Under the pieces are notes generated by a model. It was not told where the DNA came from, did not search any database, and was given only the letters and a program-made list of their open reading frames with translations. From assembly GCF_022878925.1 (NCBI RefSeq), contig NZ_CP084626.1, positions 1,054,001 to 1,118,000 on the forward strand: a DNA stretch of 64,000 nt, read 5' to 3'. Source of the DNA: Caballeronia sp. TF1N1 (lineage in GTDB: Bacteria > Pseudomonadota > Gammaproteobacteria > Burkholderiales > Burkholderiaceae). Shown here piece after piece: positions 1 through 9,300 of the stretch. Made by a program: the position numbers and the translations under genes. Every line of letters starts with the position of its first letter. The first letter of the stretch is position 1.

Positions 1-325
1 TCAGCACGGCGAGCGTCGGCGCGACGCACGCCACCACGAGCGCCACGCCGAGCGCGGCCAGTTGGAGCAGGATCAGAAGCCGCCGGTCGAAGCGATCGCC
101 GAGCGGCGCCAGCACGAGCATGCCGAGCGCGTAGCCGAGTTGCGTCGCGGCGGGCACCGCGCCGATCAGATACGCGCTGCCGGGAAACGAGCCACGGAAA
201 TCGCCCAGCAGCGGCTGATTGAAGTAGATGTTGGCGACCGATACGCCCGCGATGGTCGCAAGCAGCCAGAGCGTGGCGCGCGAATAGTGCTGATGATGAC
301 TCGAGGAATCGGACGAAGCGGTCAT
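1..325 (-). CDS. MFS transporter, N-terminal part, cut by window edge
   Basis: This is the first 108 codons of a major facilitator superfamily transporter read leftwards; the rest lies outside the window. Translation from the ATG at 325 gives a short hydrophilic His/Ser-rich head, then membrane segments at about residues 18-36 and 50-72. Between TM2 and TM3 is the family signature loop LGDRFDRR (G-x-x-x-D-R/K-x-G-R/R type), followed by a third hydrophobic stretch. The sequence is typical of drug/metabolite exporters of the DHA1 kind, but the substrate cannot be read from this fragment. The lipoprotein gene upstream is on the same strand 69 bases away, so the two could be co-transcribed. Family assignment is firm; function is not. 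Confidence 0.8.
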   Translation of the reverse strand, partial: MTASSDSSSHHQHYSRATLWLLATIAGVSVANIYFNQPLLGDFRGSFPGSAYLIGAVPAATQLGYALGMLVLAPLGDRFDRRLLILLQLAALGVALVVACVAPTLAVL

Positions 326-394
326 GGTTGCCTTGAGTTGAGCGCGAGAACGGCGGCGAGCCGCCGTAGAGATGCGCGCTTCCGGTCGCCCGCC

Positions 395-748
395 TTACTG
401 CGCGGCATCGTCCGTGGGCTGCGGCTTCTTCACGAGCCTGGCGGGCGCGAGCCATTGAAAGCCGGTCAGCGTGTTCTCGGCGAACGTGCATTCGGCGGCG
501 GCGGGCGTCTGGACGATTTTTGTGGCGGGCGGCTTGGGCTGCGTCGGGAATTCGCCGCGCACGACGACACGCGAACCGTGGTAGCTCGCGCCCGATCCGG
601 TGAGCTTCAGTGGCGCGCTTGCGGCGTCGGGATACTCGGCGCGCACGCGGTCCTTGCACGTTTCGACGTTGCGGTAGTACGAAGTGCAGCCGGACAAAAG
701 CACGAGCGGAAGGCAGACCAGCAAGAAGAGGCGGGAACGGGTAATCAT
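395..748 (-). CDS. Predicted lipoprotein of unknown function
   Basis: A 117-residue exported lipoprotein. From the ATG at 748 it has a basic start (MITRSR), a hydrophobic core and the lipobox LLSGC, so signal peptidase II cleavage before Cys at about residue 21 is expected. The mature part is short, has two further cysteines (ETCKDR and AAECTF) that could form a disulphide, and shows no domain I recognise. An in-frame ATG at 787 would only add residues that do not look like part of a signal peptide, so I chose 748, although no strong Shine-Dalgarno is visible at either. It probably belongs to the Burkholderiaceae-restricted envelope lipoproteins; that is inference. Confidence 0.72.
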   Translation of the reverse strand: MITRSRLFLLVCLPLVLLSGCTSYYRNVETCKDRVRAEYPDAASAPLKLTGSGASYHGSRVVVRGEFPTQPKPPATKIVQTPAAAECTFAENTLTGFQWLAPARLVKKPQPTDDAAQ

Positions 749-945
749 TGGTGAACAGGGTGAATGCTCGGCCGCGCGAGGGCGCATCGGAGCGAAATCA
801 GGGGATGGCGAGCTTTATAACATGCGGGCGCGGCTTGCGTGACCGCATCGGCGTCGTGCTCGTTGGCGTGCTTGCCTGTCGTGCATGCGGCGCGCGGCGG
901 TAGCACAATCGGCGGATAGCGTTTCGTTTTGTGGAGGCCATCGTC

Positions 946-1206
946 ATGCGCAAAGATATCGAAGCCGGCGAATATCTGCTGGCGCTCAACGCGGAAGAAA
1001 GCGAAAACGAGTCCGGCGCGGGCTATGCGGTTCGTGTGCGGGTGGCGCGCATCGACGGAAAAGCGGTGCACGGCTCGCGGCTGGTCGATGATTCCGGCGA
1101 GATGATCGGCCCGCACGGTCCGTTCGAGACGATCGCGGGAGCCCTCGCGCATGGCGAGGCGTGGGGGCGCCACTACATCGCGCGCGTATTGGCGCACGGG
1201 TTGTAA
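946..1206 (+). CDS. Small hypothetical protein, 86 aa
   Basis: An 86-residue soluble, acidic protein beginning MRKDIEAGE. The start is set by a clear GGAGG at 932-936, nine bases before the ATG at 946; an upstream in-frame GTG at 931 overlaps that Shine-Dalgarno and is unlikely. The body alternates charged and hydrophobic residues (YAVRVRVARIDGK, then a GPHGPFETIAGALAHGEAWG segment predicted helical), with no signal peptide, membrane segment or cysteine. Codon use matches its neighbours. I do not recognise a named family; it resembles small conserved proteins of Burkholderia. It stands alone between a leftward lipoprotein and another small gene. Confidence 0.72.
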   Translation: MRKDIEAGEYLLALNAEESENESGAGYAVRVRVARIDGKAVHGSRLVDDSGEMIGPHGPFETIAGALAHGEAWGRHYIARVLAHGL

Positions 1207-1338
1207 CGGCGGGTGGCGGCGCAGGGAGGGATGTCATCCCCGCGAGGCGAGGGTGCGCGCGCGAATTGTCGGCCGCTAGACTTGGCCTTACCGCTCGGTC
1301 CTGCGCCGATCGGCTCAAGCCAGTTTGCGGAGATTGCT

Positions 1339-1551
1339 ATGACGCCCGTTGCGCTTTACGTCACGCCGAACTATATCGCCTCGGTTCGCCGGGGAAGAGG
1401 ACGTGAATGTTTTGGAGGCACCGTGAGGTTTATCGGTGTGGATGCGTTGCCGTTCGATATCGAGCATCTCTGCCTGCTCGACCGCGAAACGCCGATCGAA
1501 GCCTTGTTCGATGCAGTGAGGGATGCAGAACGCTTGTTGAATGCGGTGTGA
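1339..1551 (+). CDS. Small hypothetical protein, 70 aa
   Basis: A 70-residue protein starting MTPVALYVTP at an ATG preceded by GGAG at about 1329-1332, a good Shine-Dalgarno distance. The reading frame stays open upstream to 1213, but that part is low-quality translation and the ATG at 1339 is the better start. Visible features are a beta-strand-like N-terminus, a GTVRFIGVDALPFDIEHL segment and a C-terminal amphipathic helix (ALFDAVRDAERLL). No export signal. The function is unknown and the gene call rests on start context and codon pattern only. Confidence 0.6.
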   Translation: MTPVALYVTPNYIASVRRGRGRECFGGTVRFIGVDALPFDIEHLCLLDRETPIEALFDAVRDAERLLNAV

Positions 1552-1757
1552 TCCGCGATATCGATGCAGCAGGCAGGCGAAGGAAAGCGCAACGGGATAG
1601 ATCCCGCAGCGGGGCGCGGTCTCGGCACGCAGCGCTGTCACCCGCGTGGTGGTTTCAATTGTGTTCGTGGTCGTTCAAGTCTGAACGGAAACAGCGCGCG
1701 CCGCGATAAAAGACGACTGGCTTTATGCTGTCGATTCAGCGTGAAACCATGGGCGAG

Positions 1758-1842
1758 TGGTACCGGGGACCGGACTTGAACCGGCAAGCCGTTAGGCGGC
1801 GGATTTTAAGTCCGCTATGTTTACCAATTTCATCACCCCGGC
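1758..1842 (-). tRNA. tRNA-Leu (anticodon UAA)
   Basis: Read on the minus strand, the 85 bases fold as a class II tRNA. The acceptor stem GCCGGGG pairs with CCCCGGT (one G-U), a D arm with GGTA follows, the anticodon loop is CTTAAAA giving UAA, there is a long variable arm typical of leucine, and the T loop is GTTCAAGTC. The 3' CCA is encoded (TGG at 1758-1760 on the plus strand). It decodes UUA, a very rare codon in this GC-rich genome, and UUG by wobble. It is a lone tRNA gene, with no evidence here of use as an integration site. Confidence 0.97.
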
Positions 1843-1944
1843 AGAGGGCGGACGCGAATTCTACCACTGCCATGCAGCGCGCCAAAACGGCGCGACGACA
1901 GCAAGTGAATGGCCCGCGCTCCGAGCGCATATCGACGAGAAAAC

Positions 1945-2418
1945 ATGACCCTCATCGGCCTCATCTCCGACACGCACAATCTCGTTCGCCCCGAAGCGCT
2001 CGAGGCCCTGCGCGGCTCTGCACACATCATCCACGCCGGCGACATCTGCAAGCGCGAAGTGCTCGATACGCTGGCGCAACTGGCTGCGCTGACCGTCGTG
2101 CGCGGCAATAACGATATCGGCGACGATGTCGCGATGTTGCCCGAGCACGCGCGCATCGACTTGGCGGGCGCGACAATCCATGTCGTGCACGATATCGCCG
2201 ATGTGCCGAAAGCACTCGATGGCGTCCATGTCGTCGTGACCGGGCATTCGCACAAGCCGCTCGTCGAGAAGCGCAATGGCGTGCTGTTCGTGAATCCGGG
2301 TAGCGCGGGGCCGCGCAGGTTCAAGTTGCCGATCACGGTCGGTCTGCTCGAAATCGGCGAGACGAGTGACTCTGAGGACACGGACATAAAGGCGCGCATC
2401 GTTACGCTCATCGAATAA
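1945..2418 (+). CDS. YfcE/MJ0936-type metallophosphoesterase
   Basis: A 157-residue cytosolic phosphodiesterase of the small calcineurin-like family (YfcE, MJ0936). All metal-binding motifs are visible in order: ISDTHN near residues 7-12 (Asp and His), GDICKRE, GNND with its Asn, and GHSHKP near the C-terminus. These residues bind two divalent metals, and family members hydrolyse model phosphodiesters; the natural substrate is unknown. The start is the ATG at 1945, preceded by GACGAGA; translation upstream is not family-like. Length is close to the family norm. A strong terminator follows at once, so it is transcribed alone. Confidence 0.9.
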   Translation: MTLIGLISDTHNLVRPEALEALRGSAHIIHAGDICKREVLDTLAQLAALTVVRGNNDIGDDVAMLPEHARIDLAGATIHVVHDIADVPKALDGVHVVVTGHSHKPLVEKRNGVLFVNPGSAGPRRFKLPITVGLLEIGETSDSEDTDIKARIVTLIE

Positions 2419-2423
2419 AAAAA

Positions 2424-2454
2424 GCCGGCGCTTCTGCAAGCGCCGGCTTTTGTT
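2424..2454 (+). terminator. Rho-independent terminator, probably bidirectional
   Basis: A perfect 10-bp stem GCCGGCGCTT / AAGCGCCGGC with loop CTGC, preceded by seven A and followed by TTTTGTT. It separates the rightward phosphoesterase gene from the leftward MFS gene and can stop transcription from both sides. Confidence 0.92.
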
Positions 2455-2475
2455 CTAACGACTCAACCTCGATGC

Positions 2476-3951
2476 TCAAGCCCGAACGGTATTCTCGGGA
2501 AACGAGCCATCCATCTCTGCTGCCTCGCGATGACCGCGCAGAATCGCATGCGCTTCCGAATGCGATGCCACCGCGGGCGGCGAGCCCTTCAGCGGCTTTT
2601 TGGCCGTCTCGCGCAGCGCGAGCACCGAAACGATGCCGATGATCGACGCGCCCATCAAATAGTACGCGGGCATCATCAGATTGCCGGTCTTGTCGACGAG
2701 CCACGCCGTCACGAGCGGCGTCGTGCCGCCGAACAGCGACACCGACACGTTGAAGCCGATGGCGAGCGCGCCATAACGAATCTTCGTCGGGAACAGCGCC
2801 GGCAGCGACGACGGCATCACGCCCGTGAAACACGACAGAAGCGCACCGAGAATCATCATGCCCGCGAAGATCGAAGGCACGGTGCCGAGGCGGATCAGCG
2901 AGAGCGCCGGGATCGACAGCAGCAACAAGCCGACGCAACCCGCGAGCATCACCGGTTTGCGGCCGATCGTATCCGACAGACGGCCCGCGAACAGCGTGAG
3001 CGGCATCATCAGCACCATCACAACGAGCACGATGAAAAGGCCATGCGTCTCGTTGAACTTGAGTGTCGCCGAGAGATAGCTCGGCAGATACGACAGCGCC
3101 ATGTAGTCGGTCACGTTGAAAATGAGCACGAGGCCCACGCACTGCAAGAGCGGCTTCCATTGCTGCACGAGCGTTTCGCGAAACTGCTGCTTGGTCGTTT
3201 CGTGCGACACGGCTTCGGCCTTTTCCGCCTCGCGCTGGAACGCGGGCGTCTCTTCGAGCTTCATCCGGATATACAAGCCGATCAGCCCGAGCGGACCCGC
3301 GATCATGAACGGAATGCGCCAGCCCCAGCTGAGGAGCGCCTGTTCGGACAACGCGGCAGTCAACACCGCGACCACGCCTGCGCCGAGCACATAGCCCACG
3401 AGCGTGCCGAGTTCCAGGAAGCTCGACATGAAGCCGCGCTTCTTGTCCGGCGAGAATTCGGCGATGAACGTCGCCGCGCCGCCGTATTCCCCGCCCGTCG
3501 AAAAGCCTTGCAACAAACGCGCGGCGAGCAGCAGCACCGGCGCCATCACGCCGATGGTCGCGTAGCTCGGAATGAGACCGATACAGAAGGTGCCGACGGC
3601 CATCATGATCATGGTCATCGCGAGCACGCGCTTGCGGCCGATGCGGTCGCCGAGCGGACCGAACACCATGCCGCCGATCGGGCGCACGAGAAACGCGGCC
3701 GCGAACGTGCCGAAGGTGGCCAGCAACTGCGCGGCCGGACTGCTCGACGGAAAGAAGACCTTGCCGAGCGTCACGGCAATGTAGCTGTACACGCCGAAGT
3801 CGAACCATTCCATCGCGTTACCGATAGCCATGGCGCCGACCGCGCGCTTGAGAAGCGATTGATCGACGATGGTGATGTCGTCGAGCGTCATATCGGACGC
3901 CTGGTTCGATGCGCCTCGTTTGCGCCAGAGGCCGTCATGTGAAGCATTCAT
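2476..3951 (-). CDS. MFS transporter of the ProP/metabolite:proton symporter family
   Basis: A 491-residue inner-membrane symporter with about 12 membrane segments. The N-terminal core reads AIGNAMEWFDFGVYSY, a hallmark of the metabolite:H+ symporter branch that includes ProP (proline/betaine), KgtP (2-oxoglutarate) and ShiA. The TM2-TM3 loop GPLGDRIGRK and GFSTGGEYGGA in TM5 are also typical. This signature fixes the family, not the substrate. I took the ATG at 3951, which has GGAG about 12 bases upstream, over a longer frame to 4086 with atypical residues; an internal start at 3891 (MTLDDITIVDQ) fits family length equally well. It is convergent with the phosphoesterase gene, and a long apparently non-coding stretch lies upstream. 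Confidence 0.9.
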   Translation of the reverse strand: MNASHDGLWRKRGASNQASDMTLDDITIVDQSLLKRAVGAMAIGNAMEWFDFGVYSYIAVTLGKVFFPSSSPAAQLLATFGTFAAAFLVRPIGGMVFGPLGDRIGRKRVLAMTMIMMAVGTFCIGLIPSYATIGVMAPVLLLAARLLQGFSTGGEYGGAATFIAEFSPDKKRGFMSSFLELGTLVGYVLGAGVVAVLTAALSEQALLSWGWRIPFMIAGPLGLIGLYIRMKLEETPAFQREAEKAEAVSHETTKQQFRETLVQQWKPLLQCVGLVLIFNVTDYMALSYLPSYLSATLKFNETHGLFIVLVVMVLMMPLTLFAGRLSDTIGRKPVMLAGCVGLLLLSIPALSLIRLGTVPSIFAGMMILGALLSCFTGVMPSSLPALFPTKIRYGALAIGFNVSVSLFGGTTPLVTAWLVDKTGNLMMPAYYLMGASIIGIVSVLALRETAKKPLKGSPPAVASHSEAHAILRGHREAAEMDGSFPENTVRA

Positions 3952-4570
3952 AGTGCGAGAGACTCCGTGTTCAACCCCGCGCGCGATGCCAGCGCCGGGT
4001 GCGCCGCTCCGAGGGCGGCGACTACTGCCGATATCGGCCGGAATAGTGCAGTTTCGCGACGGCGCCGCATGCGTGCTTTCAGCCAATGGCCGAAATCGAC
4101 GGCTCCGCGCAGCCCTGAATGAAGTCAGCGCTGAAACGTGCGTAGCAAATGCGGTGCCGGTGCCTCGCGGAAGAAGTCGCGAAATTGCACTCGGGTAAGA
4201 GCAAACGAATTTGACGTGCGGACGGCGAACTCAGTGAGTTGCCGCGGGTGGGCCGCGACGTCGGCGAAAACCAAGGCTTGAAACGAAAAAGGCCGGCGCG
4301 ATGTTTTGATATCGCTCGAAAACCGACAAGCCTCTTTGTATGAAACTGTCACTGCCGCGTTCGGATTCAGGTTTTAAGCTCGAACTGACCGCGCGAATGA
4401 TGGTGAATTGCTGTTGATAACGAGCAAGATGATAACACGATGACAGACGAAGCGCAAACCAGCCTGTCCGGGCGCTCGCTTGAAAACGCGCAATCCCTTG
4501 CTGGGCTTAGGATTACGCTTAGTCGAATTTGTCCTTATGCGCTTGTTGAAAAGGACGAGCGCGCAACAAA
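3952..4570. other. About 620-base stretch with no convincing gene
   Basis: This lies between the MFS gene start and the terminator behind yggX, both leftward, so it should hold the MFS promoter. Short open frames here lack start context and codon pattern. The part at about 4380-4440 is less GC-rich than its surroundings. I see no RNA fold or repeat I would defend. Confidence 0.5.
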
Positions 4571-4593
4571 AAACCGGCCACTCGGACCGGTTT
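4571..4593 (-). terminator. Terminator behind yggX
   Basis: An AAACCGG / CCGGTTT stem of 7 bp around a 9-base loop. On the minus strand the right arm runs into TTTTTTGTTG, a good U-tract, 26 bases past the yggX stop codon. Confidence 0.8.
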
Positions 4594-4618
4594 CTTCGAG
4601 AGCCAATTAAGCTTAAGT

Positions 4619-4891
4619 TCAGCTTTGCGGCGGCACATATCCCGTCGCGGTGTCGGCGCCTTCGCCGAAGAAGTACTTCTCCGTTTGCTTGAGCAAGTAC
4701 TGGCGCGCGCGCGGGTCGGCCATATTGAGCCGGTTTTCGTTGATCAGCATGGTTTGCTGCTTGAGCCAGCCCTGCCACGCTTCCTTCGACACCGTTTCAT
4801 AGATGCGCTTGCCGAGTTCGCCCGGCAGCGGCGGAAAGTCGAGTCCTTCGGCTTCCTTGCCGAGCTTTGCACATTGGATCATTCGGGCCAT
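4619..4891 (-). CDS. yggX: YggX, Fe(II) trafficking / oxidative damage protection protein
   Basis: A 90-residue cytosolic protein beginning [20 protein letters not shown]. The conserved Cys7, the [13 protein letters not shown] segment and the [15 protein letters not shown] helix identify the YggX family, known to protect Fe-S clusters and to take part in iron trafficking in enteric bacteria. Length is normal. It lies 65 bases downstream of argA on the same strand, and a terminator follows it, so an argA-yggX operon is likely. No promoter of its own is evident in the gap. Confidence 0.96.
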   Translation of the reverse strand: MARMIQCAKLGKEAEGLDFPPLPGELGKRIYETVSKEAWQGWLKQQTMLINENRLNMADPRARQYLLKQTEKYFFGEGADTATGYVPPQS

Positions 4892-4956
4892 CGTCTGTTT
4901 CTCCTATTGAGTAGCGGAGCGCGTGCGTTCGTGCGCACGGCGCGTGCAATGTCGGA

Positions 4957-6327
4957 TCAAAGCTGTTTCATCAGGACGAGCGATTTGCGCTGCCAGTTGT
5001 AGAGTCGCCGGCGGTCTTCCGGCAGGTCGTCCACCGTGACCTTCACGAAACCGCGCTTGAGGAACCAGTGTTCGGTGCGCGTCGTCAGCACGAAAATGCG
5101 CGTGAGACCGCGAGCGCGCGCGCGTTGCTCGATGCGCTTGAGCAGGCGCTCGCCATCGCCGGAACCTTGCGCCTCGGGCGCGACGGTCAGACACGCCATC
5201 TCGCCGATGCGCTCCTGCGTGTACGGATAAAGCGCCGCGCAGCCGAAGAGCACGCCATCGTGCTCGATGACCGAGAAGTGGTCGATGTCGCGTTCGATCT
5301 GATGCCGTCCGCGCCGCACGAGCGTGCCGTCGGATTCGAGCGGCTCGATCAGCGTGAGAATGCCGCCGACGTCGTCCGGCGTCGCTTCGCGCAGACTTTC
5401 GAGATTCTCGTAGGAGATCATCGTGCCGACGCCGTCGTGCAGGAAGAGTTCGAGCAGCACGCTGCCGTCGAGCTTGTACGGAATGATGTGCGCGCGCGCC
5501 ACGCCGCCGCGGCAGGCGCGAATGGCGTGCTTGAGATAAAACGCGGTATCGCCCTGAAGCTCGCCGCTTTCGTGAAGCCGGTAAGCGTCGTCGAGCGACA
5601 TTTCCCGCACGAGTTCGTTTTCCTGATCTTCGAGGCCGGGAATCTCGGTCACGAAGATGATCTTGTCGGCGCGCAAGGCGATGGCCGCGGCGGACGCGAC
5701 GTCTTCCATCGACAGATTGAACGCTTCGCCAGTTGGCGAAAAACCGAGCGACGACAAGAGCACGAGCTTGTTGCTCGCAAGCGACTGGCGGATGGAATCG
5801 CCGTCGATCTTGCGCACGACGCCCGTGTGCTGGAAGTCGACGCCATCCAGAATGCCGACCGGCCGCGCCGTCACGAAGTTGCCCGACACCACGCTGATGT
5901 GAGCGTGAGCCATCGGCGTGTTCGGCAAGCCCTGGCTGATGGCGGCTTCGATATCGAGGCGCACTTCGCCAGCGGCTTCCTTCGCGGATTCGAGCGCGCG
6001 CGCGTCGGTAATGCGCAGCCCGTGCGAGAACGACGATTCGACGCCGTGCAGACTCAGTTGCTCGTCGAGTTGCGGACGCGAGCCGTGCACCAATACGACG
6101 TGGATGCCCATGGCGTGCAACAGTCCGACGTCCTGGACGAGCGCATTCAGGCGGCCTTCCTGCACCAGTTCCCCGCCAAACGCGACCACGAAGGTTTTGT
6201 TTCGGAACGCGTGAATATAGGGCGCAACGGAACGCATCCAGTCGACGAACTGGGCGTGGGGATTCGGCGCTTCGGCTTCGACTGCGGCCGGCTGCGACGG
6301 GATGGCGAGGTCGGTAGGGGAATTCAT
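4957..6327 (-). CDS. argA: N-acetylglutamate synthase
   Basis: A 456-residue bifunctional-fold enzyme that acetylates glutamate with acetyl-CoA in the first step of arginine synthesis. An amino-acid-kinase domain (about residues 30-290; FVVAFGGELV, HVVLVHGSRPQ, SSLGFSPTGEAFNL) is followed by a GNAT domain (about 305-440; CLTVAPEAQGSGDGERLL is the acetyl-CoA loop and TEHWFLKRGF the end of the fold). The kinase-like domain normally carries arginine feedback inhibition. The frame stays open far upstream inside hrpA, but the only sensible start is the ATG at 6327. No Shine-Dalgarno precedes it, and a TATAAT on this strand ends seven bases upstream, so the message may be leaderless. Confidence 0.96.
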   Translation of the reverse strand: MNSPTDLAIPSQPAAVEAEAPNPHAQFVDWMRSVAPYIHAFRNKTFVVAFGGELVQEGRLNALVQDVGLLHAMGIHVVLVHGSRPQLDEQLSLHGVESSFSHGLRITDARALESAKEAAGEVRLDIEAAISQGLPNTPMAHAHISVVSGNFVTARPVGILDGVDFQHTGVVRKIDGDSIRQSLASNKLVLLSSLGFSPTGEAFNLSMEDVASAAAIALRADKIIFVTEIPGLEDQENELVREMSLDDAYRLHESGELQGDTAFYLKHAIRACRGGVARAHIIPYKLDGSVLLELFLHDGVGTMISYENLESLREATPDDVGGILTLIEPLESDGTLVRRGRHQIERDIDHFSVIEHDGVLFGCAALYPYTQERIGEMACLTVAPEAQGSGDGERLLKRIEQRARARGLTRIFVLTTRTEHWFLKRGFVKVTVDDLPEDRRRLYNWQRKSLVLMKQL

Positions 6328-6333
6328 GCCGGG

Positions 6334-6341
6334 ATTATAAT
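6334..6341. promoter_or_regulatory. Symmetric -10 element between argA and hrpA
   Basis: The palindrome ATTATAAT contains TATAAT on both strands. It sits between start codons only 22 bases apart (6327 and 6350). Using either strand's hexamer as -10 puts the predicted start of transcription at or within two bases of each ATG. -35 matches are weak in both directions (GAAACA-like for argA, TCGGTA-like for hrpA). No Shine-Dalgarno is visible for either gene, which fits leaderless messages. Confidence 0.6.
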
Positions 6342-6349
6342 GCGATGCT

Positions 6350-9300
6350 ATGCCGAATGTTTCCAGACGCCCCACCCAAGGCGGCAAGCCGCCATCCGCC
6401 GACAAGTCGCTCGATACCCAGGAGCAGTTGAAGAAACTGCGCGAAAGCTTGCTGCGCGACGCGCAGACAGGCGAGGACGAGGCTGCCGGTCTCAGCAAGA
6501 AGGAACTCGCCGCGCGGCGATTTGCGGGCGGCGGTGCGGTTGAGGGCGCGGTTGGGACTTCGGGTCCGCAGGGGCAGAGTGCGAAGTCGCCGACGCCGGT
6601 GGCTTCGCAGCCTCGGCGCGGCGCGCAGCAAGCGGCCGGAGGGGCTGCCGCCAAGTCGCAGAAGCCGAAGCCGCAGTCTCCGGTCACGCAGGAGTCGCGA
6701 GGAGTCGCACCGCAAAGTCGCGTGGAGCGCAAAGCGCCGCAGGAACCGTCGACGCGAAAGCTGGATGCACCGGCTGATCGGAACACGTCGCTCGCGCGCC
6801 CGGCAAGCGCACGCGATATCGCCAAACCTTCCTCTTCGCGCGATGCAAGTAGTTCGCACGATGCTCGCGGCGAACAGCGCAGCACGCAGGCGCGCCAAAC
6901 GACTTCTGCGTCAACCGCGCGGCCGGTCGAGGCACAAGGCACCCGACCTTCAAAAAACGATTCTCGCGCGGAGACTACGCGTGCCGAACACAGCGCGCGC
7001 GACGAACGGCACAAGGCCGAGGCGCGGCAAGTCGATCGAAGCGCACGACCGGACGACCGATCCCATCGAGAGCAGGCCGCAGCGCAAACGCACTCGAGTG
7101 CGCGCAACGCGCAAGCCGGGCAGGTTCGCCACGGAAGCGACGAGCGTTCACCACGTGAGGCGCGCGCGGCGCGAGCCAGCGAACCACGCGCCAAGCAACA
7201 AGGCGAAGTCTCCGCAGTTCAGCACGCGAGGCAACACAACGAACGCCCACCGCGCCGCGAGGCGCGCGCCGTCACCCCCAACCCCATCCCGCCGATCACC
7301 TTTCCCGAGGCGCTTCCCGTCTCCGCCCGTCGCGAGGAGATCGCGCGCGCGATCGAAGGGAATCAGGTCGTGATCGTGAGCGGCGAAACCGGCTCCGGCA
7401 AAACCACGCAGCTCCCCAAGATCTGCCTCGCGCTCGGACGCGGTCTCGGCGCGGGCGGCAGCGGTCTCATCGGTCATACGCAGCCGCGCCGGATCGCGGC
7501 ATCGGCGACGGGGCGACGTATCGCCGAGGAACTCGCAACGCCTTTCGGCGAAGTGGTCGGCTACAAGGTGCGCTTCACCGACAACCTCGCGCCGGGCGCA
7601 TCGGTCAAGCTCATGACCGACGGCATCCTGCTCGCGGAAACGCAAACCGACCCGCTGCTGAGCGCGTACGACACGATCATCATCGACGAGGCGCACGAAC
7701 GCAGCCTGAACATCGACTTCCTGCTCGGCTATCTCAAGGAAATCCTGCCGAAGCGCCCGGACCTCAAGCTGATCGTCACGTCCGCGACCATCGACGCGCA
7801 ACGCTTCGCGCGCCACTTCGGCAGCGACGAAAAGCCCGCGCCCGTGATCGAGGTCAGCGGGCGGCTATATCCGGTCGAGGTGCGCTACCGGCCGGTGGAG
7901 GAAGACAGCGCCGCCGTCAAATCGGCGCAAGGCACGCTGCAAAAGCGCAACGACCGCAAGGCGGACCGCGATTTGATGGAAGCCATCGTCGATGCCGTCG
8001 ATGAACTCTGCCGCGTCGGTCCCGGCGACGTGCTCGTGTTCCTGCCCGGCGAGCGCGAAATTCGCGATGCCGCCGAGGCGCTGCGTAAGCACCATCCGCC
8101 GCATACGGAAATCCTGCCGCTGTTCGCGCGCCTTTCCGCTGCCGAACAGGAGCGCGTGTTCAAGGCGTCGAACGCGCGGCGTATCGTGCTCGCGACCAAC
8201 GTCGCGGAAACGTCGCTGACGGTGCCGGGTATTCGCTATGTCGTCGATACCGGCATGGCGCGCGTGAAGCGCTATTCGTATCGCAACAAGGTCGAGCAGT
8301 TGCAGATCGAGTCGATCTCGCAGGCCGCCGCCAATCAGCGCGCGGGCCGGTGCGGGCGCGTCGCGGACGGCGTCTGCATTCGTCTCTACGACGAAGCCGA
8401 CTTTCAGTCGCGCGTGCGCTTCACCGATCCCGAGATCCTGCGCTCGTCGCTCGCGGCGGTGATCCTGCGCATGAAGTCGCTGCATCTGACGGCGATCGAA
8501 ACCTTTCCGTTCATCGAGCCGCCGCCGGGACGCGCGATCGCCGACGGTTACCAGTTGCTGAACGAACTCGGCGCCGTCGACGACGACAACGCGCTCACGC
8601 CGCTCGGCCGCGAACTCGCGCGGCTGCCGCTCGATCCGCGCGTGGGCCGCATGATTCTCGCCGCCCGCGATCATCACGCGTTGACGGAAGTGCTGATCAT
8701 CGCGTCGGCGTTGTCGGTGCAGGACCCGCGCGATCGTCCGATCGAAGCGCAGGAGCAGGCGGATCAGGCGCATCGGCAGTTCGTCGACGAGCGCTCCGAG
8801 TTCCTGCAATGGACGCGCATCTGGAAGTGGTTCGACGAAGCCATTGCGCACAAGAAGTCGAATCGACAGTTGACCGATGCGTGCCGCGCCAACTTTCTCT
8901 CGCATCTGAGATTGCGCGAATGGCGCGACGTGCATTCGCAACTTCTCACGGTCGTGCGCGAACATGGCTGGCGTCTGAACGAATCCGACGCGACGTTCGA
9001 GCAAGTGCATCTTTCGCTTCTCACGGGGCTGCTCGGCAACATCGGCATGAAGGCCGACGACGAGCCGCATTATCTCGGCGCACGCGGCATCAAGTTCCAC
9101 TTGTGGCCGGGTTCCGCGCTGCTGAAGAAAGCGGGCCGCTGGGTGATGGCGGGCGAACTCGTCGAGACGAGCCGGCTGTACGCGCGGACCATCGCGAAGA
9201 TCGAGCCGGAATGGCTGGAAACGGTCGGGCCGCATCTGTTGCGCAAGTCGCTTTCCGAGGCGCATTGGGAGAAAAAGGCCGCGCAAGTGGTCGCGTATGA

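Noticed and set aside
2530..3942. A 470-codon rightward frame across the ProP-type transporter gene
   Set aside because: It is extremely rich in Arg, His and Glu, the usual reverse complement of a membrane protein gene.
4125..4352. A 75-codon leftward frame upstream of the ProP-type gene
   Set aside because: No ribosome site and no family resemblance; most likely chance.
4957..7194. A 745-codon frame extending argA upstream through the start of hrpA
   Set aside because: The extra 289 codons are antisense to the hrpA low-complexity region, rich in Ser/Arg/Ala, and absent from the argA family. The ATG at 6327 starts the known sequence.
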